Source of the DNA: an uncultured Clostridia bacterium
GTDB lineage: Bacteria; Bacillota; Clostridia; Christensenellales; UBA1242
Direction: 5' to 3'
Assembly: GCA_934754335.1 (NCBI GenBank)
Contig: CAKVHY010000009.1
Span: 1 to 41,540, forward strand
Length of the DNA: 41,540 nt
A program made the position numbers and the translations under genes. Positions within the stretch are counted from its first letter, which is position 1; each line of letters begins with the position of its first letter. The notes under the pieces are model-generated. The model had not been told where the DNA came from. It saw nothing but the letters and a program-made list of their open reading frames with translations, and searched no databases. Below are positions 1 to 6,942 of this stretch, piece after piece.

Positions 1-11
1 TTGTATTAGAA

Positions 12-34
12 AACCCCCAGATAGTCTGGGGGTT
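12..34 (+). terminator. Left-end hairpin of the IS200 element
   Basis: Perfect 10-bp stem AACCCCCAGA (12-21) with TCTGGGGGTT (25-34) and a 3-nt loop. In IS200 elements the left-end hairpin is both a transposase binding site and a barrier to transcription entering from outside. No long T run follows, so the terminator role is inferred from the family. Confidence 0.6.
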
Positions 35-63
35 CGGTGAAGGCTTGTGCCGTTGAATAAAAA

Positions 64-120
64 TTCTCCTTGTGTTAAAATAAATTTTGTCTGCCAACAA
101 AATTTAGTACACAAGGAGAA
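64..120 (+). promoter_or_regulatory. Hairpin masking the tnpA ribosome-binding site
   Basis: Long-range stem TTCTCCTTGTGT (64-75) with ACACAAGGAGAA (109-120), continued inside by AAATTTTGT (82-90) with ACAAAATTT (97-105) and a 6-nt loop. The 3' arm contains the AAGGAGAA Shine-Dalgarno sequence of tnpA, which starts at 129, so the folded leader would block initiation. Salmonella IS200 keeps transposase scarce with an equivalent leader hairpin. Confidence 0.75.
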
Positions 121-128
121 AAAAGTCA

Positions 129-581
129 ATGAATGACACGAATAGTTTAGCACACACAACTTGGAATTGCAAGTACCATATAGTATTTGCTCCCAAATAT
201 AGGAGAATGGTTTTTTATGGTCAAAAGAGAAGAGAAATAGGAGCAATTCTAAGGCAGTTGTGTGAATGGAAAAAAGTTGAAATAATAGAGGCTGAAGTTT
301 GCCCAGATCATATACATATGTTGGTGAAAATACCTCCCAAAGAGAGCGTGAGCGGATTCATAGGGTACTTAAAAGGGAAGAGCAGTTTGTTAATATATCA
401 AAAATATGCGAATATGAAATATAAATATAGAGATAGGACATTTTGGTGTCGTGGATATTATGTAGATACGGTTGGAAAGAATACGGAAAGAATAAAGGAA
501 TATATAGCGAACCAACTGAAAGAAGATAAATTAACGGAACAAATGACGATAACAGAATTGTTAGATCCATTTAAAAAATAG
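129..581 (+). CDS. tnpA: IS200/IS605 family Y1 transposase TnpA
   Basis: A 150-residue HUH single-strand transposase, the usual length for this family. The HUH pair is H61-I-H63 in the segment CPDHIHML, and the catalytic tyrosine is Y125 in IKEYIANQ, with Q129 four residues later as in other members. The N-terminal segment AHTTWNCKYHIVFAPKYRR is highly typical. The enzyme would cut and rejoin single-stranded ends through a 5'-phosphotyrosine link. The frame is intact with good motifs, so the element may still be active. The ATG at 129 is preceded by AAGGAGAA held in a hairpin. Confidence 0.95.
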   Translation: MNDTNSLAHTTWNCKYHIVFAPKYRRMVFYGQKRREIGAILRQLCEWKKVEIIEAEVCPDHIHMLVKIPPKESVSGFIGYLKGKSSLLIYQKYANMKYKYRDRTFWCRGYYVDTVGKNTERIKEYIANQLKEDKLTEQMTITELLDPFKK

Positions 582-662
582 CGGTTCGCTTCGCAAGTGG
601 CAGACAAGGAGTAAGCGTTTACGCTATGCTAGTAACATAGGGTTTTACCCTAAAATGAAAAA

Positions 663-681
663 CCACCAGTTTTACTGGTGG
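663..681 (-). terminator. Terminator of the rlmD operon
   Basis: CCACCAGT (663-670) pairs with ACTGGTGG (674-681) around a 3-nt loop. Reading leftward the stem is followed by a TTTTTCATTTT tract, so it ends the minus-strand operon. The plus-strand side also has ATTTTTATT, so it may work in both directions. Confidence 0.8.
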
Positions 682-688
682 ATTTTTA

Positions 689-1828
689 TTATATGCGTAC
701 TAATTTGGCTAATACTTCCACATGTTTTGTTTGTGGGAACATATCAAAGCCTTGAATATAGTTGAGTTTATATTTTTTGGAATCGAGTAAAATTTTTATA
801 TCTCCTGCCATACTTTCGGCATTACATGACATATAAACTATAGTTTTTGGCAATAACTTGATAACTTCTTTTAACGTTTCTGGTTCTGCACCGCTTCTTG
901 CTGGGTCTAAGAATAGCAATGAGTTAGATACTTTTGGCAGATTTGGAAGAATATCTTTGCACATTCCTGTACTTATCTCTATCTTATCTTTAATACCATT
1001 TAATTTTGCATTAGAGATTGCGTTAAGAGTGGCATTCTTAGAATATTCTATGCTGTAAACTTTTTCACAATGCTTAGCAAATAAAATGCTTGTAATTCCA
1101 ATTCCACTATATAAATCATATATAGTATCGGCTTTGGAAATGTTTAATAATTCAATTGCTTTCTCATACATTTTGGAAGCGATTTTTTCATTTGTTTGAT
1201 AAAAGGAGTTTGGTGAGAGTTCAAATTCCACTCCAAGCATTTTGCCTTTTATCTTTTTCATTCCGCCTTTAAATATAAATTTGTTATCATCAAACACAGC
1301 GTTATCAGTTCTCCTATTTATATTAAGAAAGAACGAAACATTTTTAAAAGTTTCAACCAACTTTTTATAAAACCAATCCTTGCCTGCAAAATTCTGAGAT
1401 GTGGCAACGATACAAACTGATATAGAATCTTTTAATTTTCTTGCCACAACATATCTAACTGTTCCGCTACGCTTTTCTTTGTTGTAGCCCATAATCTTGA
1501 AATCTTTGATAAATTCATTTGTAATATTTATAAGTTGCTCCGCCCATAAATCAAATAGAATGCATTTCTGTATTTTAACAGGTTTGTTTGAACCTTCTTC
1601 AAAAAATCCAAGGCTTGTAGTTCCTTTATTTTCGCTTACTGCAAGATGAATTTTATTTCTATATTTATATGGATAAAACATTCCTTCAGTCTCTTCCACT
1701 TTAAAGTTTATATTTTCATTTGTTAAGCAATTCTGAATAAATTCTTGTTTAATTTTTAGTTGTGTGGGATAATCAATATTTAAATAATTGCAACCACCAC
1801 ACATTTGAAAGTTTTTACATTTTTCCAT
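689..1828 (-). CDS. rlmD: 23S rRNA (uracil-5-)-methyltransferase, RlmD/RumA family
   Basis: A SAM-dependent enzyme that makes 5-methyluridine in 23S rRNA, 379 residues. C4, C10, C13 and C89 match the [4Fe-4S] cysteine pattern of RumA. The SAM motif is DLYSGIG (238-244), the substrate loop SPNSFYQTN (205-213), the second catalytic motif DPARSG (309-314), and the nucleophile C335 in YMSCN. The usual N-terminal TRAM RNA-binding domain is absent: the protein starts directly at the iron-sulfur cysteines. The start lies 1 nt after the stop of the upstream U32 gene, so the two are co-transcribed and probably coupled. Which uridine is modified (the E. coli U1939 or U747 equivalent, or both as in Bacillus RlmCD) cannot be told. 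Confidence 0.9.
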   Translation of the reverse strand: MEKCKNFQMCGGCNYLNIDYPTQLKIKQEFIQNCLTNENINFKVEETEGMFYPYKYRNKIHLAVSENKGTTSLGFFEEGSNKPVKIQKCILFDLWAEQLINITNEFIKDFKIMGYNKEKRSGTVRYVVARKLKDSISVCIVATSQNFAGKDWFYKKLVETFKNVSFFLNINRRTDNAVFDDNKFIFKGGMKKIKGKMLGVEFELSPNSFYQTNEKIASKMYEKAIELLNISKADTIYDLYSGIGITSILFAKHCEKVYSIEYSKNATLNAISNAKLNGIKDKIEISTGMCKDILPNLPKVSNSLLFLDPARSGAEPETLKEVIKLLPKTIVYMSCNAESMAGDIKILLDSKKYKLNYIQGFDMFPQTKHVEVLAKLVRI

Positions 1829-1829
1829 T

Positions 1830-4163
1830 TTACTTTAATTCCTTTAATAACATTCCAAAATTTTCGTTATCTAATATTTTTGAAAATGAATTTCCTTCTA
1901 TATTTTCTAAAACATTTTTATAATATTTCTTATCAATATTTCTAAGATCCGCAACAATATTTTTGTTTGTTTTTCCAACAATATTTATAACATATGAATT
2001 TAATAACTCAAAATAGCAGTTTGCAACTTGATAACGCCTGATTTTATATCTGTTCTTTGGGTCGCCATATTCTAAGTTTGAGTTAAATGAACAATTATCG
2101 CAAGTGTTTTCGTTTATGGTTTTATGTGGACAATGTGCAAAAGTCATAAGAGTGAAATATCCAAAACTATAGCAATAATTGTTGGCTTGTAGAAAATTCT
2201 CCTGATTTAATTCCACAGATTGAATTATATTAATAACTCCCATTTGTTTTAAAACATTTGCTGAAAGGTCGTTTGCGATGTTTAATCCTGTTCCGCCGAT
2301 TACTTTAAATCCATGATTGATATAATCTAAAGCATAAACATTGTTTGCTATCAATATCAAATCCTTGAAATTTGATAAAATATTATCAATAATTTGTAAA
2401 TCGTAATAATTTGCAATGATGGGTAAATTAAGTGCAAGAGAATCTGCTGGAACTAGTTTTTCAATTTCTTTCAAACATATATTTGCAGAATTAAACGATG
2501 AAAAGGAGTAAGCAAAAATTGTGTTTGATAAATTTGCAAACTTTAGTATTTCTTTTAGTTCATTCAAATTTTCGAATATAACTATGCTTCTATTTTCGAT
2601 AAACTCCATAGGGGAATAATCGAAATCTTTATCTTTAATGTCTTTTAAAGTATAACTCATTTTGCTTTCATAGAAATCAATAATTGCATCACTCATCTTT
2701 TCAAGTGAAGTACGTCTTAATTCGTTTAAGATAGATTTCGGAATAAAAACTCCGTTTTCAGATATCTTTAATTTTTTGATTATAAATACGGTATCTGAAG
2801 TTTTTTCAATTTGTGTTTTGATTTCTTCGCAGGTAGTTTTCTTATTGATTGCTTCAGGGCAAATGTAATTAGGCTTATACTTTGTGACAGTATCTCCATA
2901 TTTTAATGTTATGGTTAATGGTTTATTAATCATTGCAGATATAATGCATTCTAGGTCTAATTTTCTTTTATTATTTAATAGATTATCATCTTGTTCTTTA
3001 TCTAACGTTAGATAAACGTCATTATTAGGTTTTACAGGGTTTTTGGTGTAAACCATATAGATATTGTCAGAAACTTGGTTTACATTTCCAATTCCCATGC
3101 TTCCAATCTCTTTATTCCCGTCCAAAAACTTTAATCCATCACTTAATGCCAAATGCTTTTCTGATTTAATCTGAACTTCTTTTAAATCTTTAAATGGTTT
3201 AACAGATAATACTTTGCCAATCTTAATTCCAATATGATTGTTTGCGTTTTTGTTTATTATTTCATTTGGAGTTTCGTTAGGTAAATATGCGTTAAAATTA
3301 AAATCGCCCCTTGAAAAAACTTTTCTTAAATTTAATATTTCAGCATCTATGTTTTTAATATCTTTATTTTTTATAACATAACTAAGAGTAGTTTTATAGG
3401 ATTGAATTGTTTGTGCCACATATGCTGGGCGTTTTAGTCTGCCTTCAATTTTAAAACTTGTAACGCCAGCATCAATTAACGATTTTAGATTTTTAATCAA
3501 ACATAAATCGTGGGGAGATAAAAGGTAGCCATCTTGAATATTTTTGTTGTTTATAAACGCTGAATATGGAAGCCTGCAAAGTTGTAAGCATCTGCCCCTA
3601 TTTCCACTCTCTCCAAATTTCAAACTGGAGAAATAACAGTTTCCGCTAAACGCCACGCATAATGCACCATGAACAAAGTATTCAATTTCAAGATTTGTGT
3701 TTTCGGCAATTTCTTTGATGTCCTTAAGTTTTGCTTCTCTTGAAAGCACCACTCTTTTAAATCCTAACTTTTCTAAAACCTTTGCACCTTTTAGATTATG
3801 AACTCCAAGTTGGGTGCTTGCATGAATATGAGCAGAAGGGCACAACTCATGAATGATTTTTGCCACTGCTAAATCTTGAACAATGAAGGCATCAACTTTC
3901 TGATTAAGTGCAAAAAGGATTAAGTTTTTCAAATCGCTTAATTCGTTATTCTTGATAATTGTGTTTACAGTTAAATAAACTTTCGTATTAAAAAGGTGAG
4001 CCTTTTTTATAATGCTCCTAAAATTATCATTATTAAAATTGTTTGCTTTCATTCGTGCGTTGAATTGAGATAATCCAAGATAAACTGCATCTGCGCCATT
4101 ATTTATTGCGGTTTCAAAATTCTCTAAATCACCGCAAGGTGCTAAAACTTCTAAATTCTTCAT
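1830..4163 (-). CDS. U32 family protein with DUF3656 domain (RNA hydroxylation type)
   Basis: A 777-residue protein beginning MKNLEVLAPCGD. The start is the ATG at 4163, preceded by TAGGAAAAATT; a longer reading from 4241 lacks a ribosome site. The N-terminal half carries the U32 hallmarks: APCGD, DAVYLG, EYFVHGALCVAFSGNC and NRGRCLQLCRLPY, whose cysteines are the likely iron-sulfur ligands. Further cysteines lie in HCPHKTINENTCDNC near the C-terminus. The long form with a DUF3656-like second half is common in Clostridia. Although named peptidases, the studied relatives RlhA and TrhP use prephenate to make 5-hydroxycytidine in 23S rRNA or 5-hydroxyuridine in tRNA. The adjacent rlmD supports an RNA role. 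The target RNA is unknown. Confidence 0.85.
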   Translation of the reverse strand: MKNLEVLAPCGDLENFETAINNGADAVYLGLSQFNARMKANNFNNDNFRSIIKKAHLFNTKVYLTVNTIIKNNELSDLKNLILFALNQKVDAFIVQDLAVAKIIHELCPSAHIHASTQLGVHNLKGAKVLEKLGFKRVVLSREAKLKDIKEIAENTNLEIEYFVHGALCVAFSGNCYFSSLKFGESGNRGRCLQLCRLPYSAFINNKNIQDGYLLSPHDLCLIKNLKSLIDAGVTSFKIEGRLKRPAYVAQTIQSYKTTLSYVIKNKDIKNIDAEILNLRKVFSRGDFNFNAYLPNETPNEIINKNANNHIGIKIGKVLSVKPFKDLKEVQIKSEKHLALSDGLKFLDGNKEIGSMGIGNVNQVSDNIYMVYTKNPVKPNNDVYLTLDKEQDDNLLNNKRKLDLECIISAMINKPLTITLKYGDTVTKYKPNYICPEAINKKTTCEEIKTQIEKTSDTVFIIKKLKISENGVFIPKSILNELRRTSLEKMSDAIIDFYESKMSYTLKDIKDKDFDYSPMEFIENRSIVIFENLNELKEILKFANLSNTIFAYSFSSFNSANICLKEIEKLVPADSLALNLPIIANYYDLQIIDNILSNFKDLILIANNVYALDYINHGFKVIGGTGLNIANDLSANVLKQMGVINIIQSVELNQENFLQANNYCYSFGYFTLMTFAHCPHKTINENTCDNCSFNSNLEYGDPKNRYKIRRYQVANCYFELLNSYVINIVGKTNKNIVADLRNIDKKYYKNVLENIEGNSFSKILDNENFGMLLKELK

Positions 4164-4188
4164 AATTTTTCCTATTTTTATCAAATTT

Positions 4189-4217
4189 ATTATAACAAAT
4201 TTCAAACTAATTGAAAA
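4189..4217 (-). promoter_or_regulatory. Promoter of the U32-rlmD operon
   Basis: Minus-strand TATAAT (4189-4194) with TTTTCA (4212-4217) 17 bp upstream. It is divergent from the promoter at 4223-4251, with a 5-bp gap between the two -35 boxes. Confidence 0.6.
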
Positions 4218-4222
4218 GCGGT

Positions 4223-4251
4223 TTGGAAAATTTTTAAACATTGGTTATAAT
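4223..4251 (+). promoter_or_regulatory. Promoter of the acyltransferase operon
   Basis: TTGGAA (4223-4228), 17-bp spacer, TATAAT (4246-4251). The start codon follows at 4292 with GGAG at 4282-4285. Confidence 0.75.
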
Positions 4252-4291
4252 ATATTTAAAAATAGTTCACATTATATAATTTGGAGCGACA

Positions 4292-5593
4292 ATGAAACAG
4301 GGTAAAAAATGGTACTCTTTAGATAATTCAAGTAAGATATTTCCAGCCACAACTAGTGATGGAAGAAAAAACACATTTTTCTTAAGTGCAGTTTTAAAGG
4401 AAGAAGTTAATAAAGAAATCTTAGAGCAGGCGGTGAATGAAGTTTTAAAACGCTTTCCTTCTTTTTGCGTTAGATTGAAAAGAGGAATGTTTTGGTACTA
4501 TTTGGAAGAAAATACAAAGCCTTTTAAATTAACGGAAGAAAATGCAAATTTTTTAGAAACCTTTGATGAAAAAGAAAATAATAATTATTTGTTTAAAGTA
4601 TCTGCATTTGAAAAAAAGATAACTATAACTTTTTTTCATGCTATCACCGATGGCAACGGTGGAATAGAATTTTTAAAAGCCTTAGTTTTTGAATATTTGT
4701 TATTGCTTGGAAAACCAGTGAAAAGAGAAGGTATTATTAAAAATTTAGAAGCACCTGCTCTAAATTCTGAAACGGAAGACACGTCCGTTCTCGTTTCATC
4801 AACAGATAAAAATGTTAAGTTACCAAAAGATAAAAAAGCATTCCGAACTTCAGGTACTCCGTTTGAATATGATGGACAAGGTGTTATAATAGGTTCTATT
4901 AAGGTTGACGAGTTAAAGGAAGTTACAAAGAAATATAACGTAACAATCACTTGCTATCTAACAGCAGTTTTAATTTATAGTATTTATCAGGCGTTTATTC
5001 AAAATAAAAAACAAAGCATTAGTTTGAAAAAAAACAATAAAAATGTGGTGGTGTTTATCCCTGTGAATATGCGAAAAGTTTTTGGTGGAGAAACACTTAG
5101 AAACTTTTTGGGTTATATTAGATTAAATCATGATTTTAATATTGAAGTGTCTTTTGAAGAAATTTTAAATAGTTGTAAAAAACAGATGAAAGACAAACTA
5201 ACAGAAGAGAACATGAAAAAGTTGGTTAGTGATAATGTTAAAATTGAAAAGAATTTCTTCTTAAGAATTATGCCATTGTTTATAAAAGATTTGGCAATCA
5301 GATTAAGTTATTCAAGGCTTGGGGATTGCTTGCACACTTGTAATTTATCTAACCTAGGAAGCGTTGATATCCCCAAAAGCATGAAAGAATATGTGGAAGA
5401 TATATATTTTATATTAGATGTTGGAGCAAAAACAAAAACCAACGTTTCAGTGGTGGGATATCTAGACCATATAAATGTATGTTTTGCAAGATTTTTTAAA
5501 GAAACCGAACTTGAAAGATTATTTTTCAAACACTTCAGTGATTTAGGAATGAACATTAAAATTATTAGTAATTATTGGGAGAAGAGAATTTGA
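4292..5593 (+). CDS. CoA-dependent acyltransferase, alcohol acetyltransferase/condensation-domain fold
   Basis: A 433-residue soluble protein. The acyltransferase signature HxxxDG is visible as H116-A-I-T-D120-G in FFHAITDGNGG; in this superfamily (condensation domains, Pap proteins, alcohol acetyltransferases) the His is the general base that transfers an acyl group from CoA or a carrier to an alcohol or amine. The N-terminal region with FPATTSDGRKNTFFLSAVL fits the first chloramphenicol acetyltransferase-like half, and SNLGSVDIP lies near the C-terminus where the second half closes the tunnel. Its last 4 nt overlap the start of the zinc-ribbon membrane gene, so the two are translated together. 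The acceptor is unknown; a membrane lipid or surface glycan is plausible given the partner. Confidence 0.75.
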   Translation: MKQGKKWYSLDNSSKIFPATTSDGRKNTFFLSAVLKEEVNKEILEQAVNEVLKRFPSFCVRLKRGMFWYYLEENTKPFKLTEENANFLETFDEKENNNYLFKVSAFEKKITITFFHAITDGNGGIEFLKALVFEYLLLLGKPVKREGIIKNLEAPALNSETEDTSVLVSSTDKNVKLPKDKKAFRTSGTPFEYDGQGVIIGSIKVDELKEVTKKYNVTITCYLTAVLIYSIYQAFIQNKKQSISLKKNNKNVVVFIPVNMRKVFGGETLRNFLGYIRLNHDFNIEVSFEEILNSCKKQMKDKLTEENMKKLVSDNVKIEKNFFLRIMPLFIKDLAIRLSYSRLGDCLHTCNLSNLGSVDIPKSMKEYVEDIYFILDVGAKTKTNVSVVGYLDHINVCFARFFKETELERLFFKHFSDLGMNIKIISNYWEKRI

Positions 5594-6261
5594 AACATTG
5601 TGAGAAATGTAATGTAAACGTAGAAACTTCAGCCGATTATTGTCCGCTTTGTTATAGCGAACTTGAAGGTGAATGCAATATAAATAAGTTTAAAGAAAGA
5701 ACTGTTAATGAAAAATCGGGCAAACGAATGGCTTTTACGGTTAAGTTGTTTGGATTTATGAGCATTTGCGTTGCGATTATTTGTACTGTTATTAATATCT
5801 TGGCTGACCCTCAAACCAGATGGTCTTTGATTGTGGACTTATCTATACTATATGTTTGGATTCTGGTGGCTCATACAATACTAAGCAAAAGGTCGTTCTT
5901 TGAAAAAATACTTTTTCAGTTGGTGATGATTTTTGCCATATTGTTTGCTTGCGAACGAATTTCTGCAGTTAGCCCACGTTGGATGCTTAGTTATGTTTGC
6001 CCATCAATCGCAATAACCACGATTCTAACTTTGAATTTGTTCTCTATGATTGGCGGAAAAAGATATATTAGTATAATAACATGCATTGTATTTTATGTAA
6101 TATTCTTTGTGGCGGGTTCTATAATTTTAGGAATAAATCAAACGGATTGTAGAGTTCTTTATTGGGTGTCAATTATTTATTCTATAGTTTCAATTTTAGG
6201 TTCATTTATATTTGGCTACTCTTCAATTGTGAATGAATTTAAGAAAAAAATGCATATTTAA
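5590..6261 (+). CDS. Zinc-ribbon multi-pass membrane protein (DUF6320-like)
   Basis: About 223 residues starting at a TTG (5590) that overlaps the TGA of the previous gene. GGGAGAAG at 5577-5584 sits at correct spacing, so I prefer this start to the TTG at 5575. The N-terminus MKHCEKCNVNVE...CPLC has two CxxC pairs (C4/C7 and C18/C21), a zinc ribbon in the cytoplasm. About six hydrophobic segments follow (from VKLFGFMSICVAIICTVI to SIVSILGSFIFGYSSIV). Proteins of this layout next to an alcohol acetyltransferase-like gene recur in Clostridia, as I recall. The function is not known; a partner or membrane anchor for the acyltransferase is my inference. Confidence 0.75.
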   Translation: MKHCEKCNVNVETSADYCPLCYSELEGECNINKFKERTVNEKSGKRMAFTVKLFGFMSICVAIICTVINILADPQTRWSLIVDLSILYVWILVAHTILSKRSFFEKILFQLVMIFAILFACERISAVSPRWMLSYVCPSIAITTILTLNLFSMIGGKRYISIITCIVFYVIFFVAGSIILGINQTDCRVLYWVSIIYSIVSILGSFIFGYSSIVNEFKKKMHI

Positions 6262-6304
6262 AATTTATTATGTATTTTGTTTTTATTCAAAATGTATTTA
6301 AAGT

Positions 6305-6330
6305 AAAAAGAAGGTGAAAACCTTCTTTTT
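6305..6330. terminator. Bidirectional terminator between convergent genes
   Basis: AAAAAGAAGG (6305-6314) pairs with CCTTCTTTTT (6321-6330), loop of 6 nt. A-rich and T-rich arms serve both the plus-strand gene ending at 6261 and the minus-strand gene, whose stop codon (6329-6331) overlaps the stem. Confidence 0.8.
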
Positions 6331-6724
6331 ACATATCCCTTCCGTCGTTATCTTTAGAATTTTCTTCTTCAATTCTATCTGCTTCTTCAAGTCTTTCTAA
6401 TCTGGATAAAATATAATGTTGAGCGGAATTTTCGCTTCCTTCAGGAACTTTATTTTCAGCAAGTTGATACATTACATGTTTTGCTTCTCTTGTAAGTAGA
6501 TCTGTGCTAACTCTATCTAGTGCAGTATCAATCATAGGAGTGAAAGTTATTTCTTTAATAACTTGTTTCTTATATAGTTCCACTTCGCTTCTTTTTTGTT
6601 CTTTCTCAAGTTCTTTTCTATATTCTGGGTTGTTAAGTTTATCATAAGAGTCCAAAACTTCAGGTGAAACGTTTCCCATAAAATATTCTTTTAAAACTTT
6701 CATTTCTAAATCTTTTTTAGTCAT
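6329..6724 (-). CDS. Hypothetical charged helical protein
   Basis: 131 residues, not recognised. It is rich in Lys, Glu and Asp, has no signal peptide, membrane segment or cysteine, and looks mostly alpha-helical, with an acidic tail (EEADRIEEENSKDNDGRDM). The reading frame is supported by a strong ribosome site (AAGGGGGAAG) 6 nt before the ATG and by a clear sigma-A promoter at 6756-6784. It is monocistronic, between the zinc-ribbon gene and dnaE. It is probably a cytoplasmic protein; no function can be given. Confidence 0.75.
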   Translation of the reverse strand: MTKKDLEMKVLKEYFMGNVSPEVLDSYDKLNNPEYRKELEKEQKRSEVELYKKQVIKEITFTPMIDTALDRVSTDLLTREAKHVMYQLAENKVPEGSENSAQHYILSRLERLEEADRIEEENSKDNDGRDM

Positions 6725-6755
6725 TTTTTCTTCCCCCTTAAATCTAAATTAGGGT

Positions 6756-6784
6756 ATGTTAGCACAAGGTGAATAACCTGTCAA
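6756..6784 (-). promoter_or_regulatory. Promoter of the 131-residue hypothetical gene
   Basis: Minus strand TTGACA (6779-6784), 17-bp spacer, TAACAT (6756-6761), near-consensus sigma-A. The start codon follows about 30 nt downstream. Confidence 0.8.
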
Positions 6785-6875
6785 TACTTTTTTGAAAAAA
6801 AAGTTTGAAAAAATTTTTAACGATTTGATTTAAGTAAGAATTATCAGTAAATTTTAGAAAATTTTAGAATAAAAC

Positions 6876-6906
6876 TTGCCAACTCCATACCATGTTGTGT
6901 TATAAT
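6876..6906 (+). promoter_or_regulatory. Promoter of dnaE-pfkA
   Basis: Extended -10 element TGtTATAAT (6898-6906). A weak -35 TTGCCA lies at 6876-6881 with a long 19-bp spacer, which the TGn extension can offset. The dnaE ATG follows at 6943. Confidence 0.65.
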
Positions 6907-6942
6907 AGAAATGTATTTAAAAAACAACATAGGAGAATTTTC

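Larger units (their letters stand above)
12..651 (+). mobile_element. IS200-type insertion sequence, tnpA only
   Basis: A compact element of the IS200/IS605 family. It consists of a left-end hairpin (12-34), a long leader hairpin that includes the tnpA ribosome site (64-120), the transposase gene (129-581), and a right end with several small hairpins: AGCGT/ACGCT at 614-625 and AGGG/CCCT at 639-651. There is no tnpB. Members of this family move as single strands, recognise subterminal hairpins and leave no inverted terminal repeats or target duplications, so the exact tips cannot be read here. The left tip may lie before the window start. The right limit of 651 is my estimate, placed before the hairpin that serves as the rlmD terminator. 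Confidence 0.7.

Noticed and set aside
4164..4241. 26-codon N-terminal extension of the U32 gene
   Set aside because: The ATG at 4163 has a ribosome site and gives the family N-terminus; the extension overlaps the promoter.
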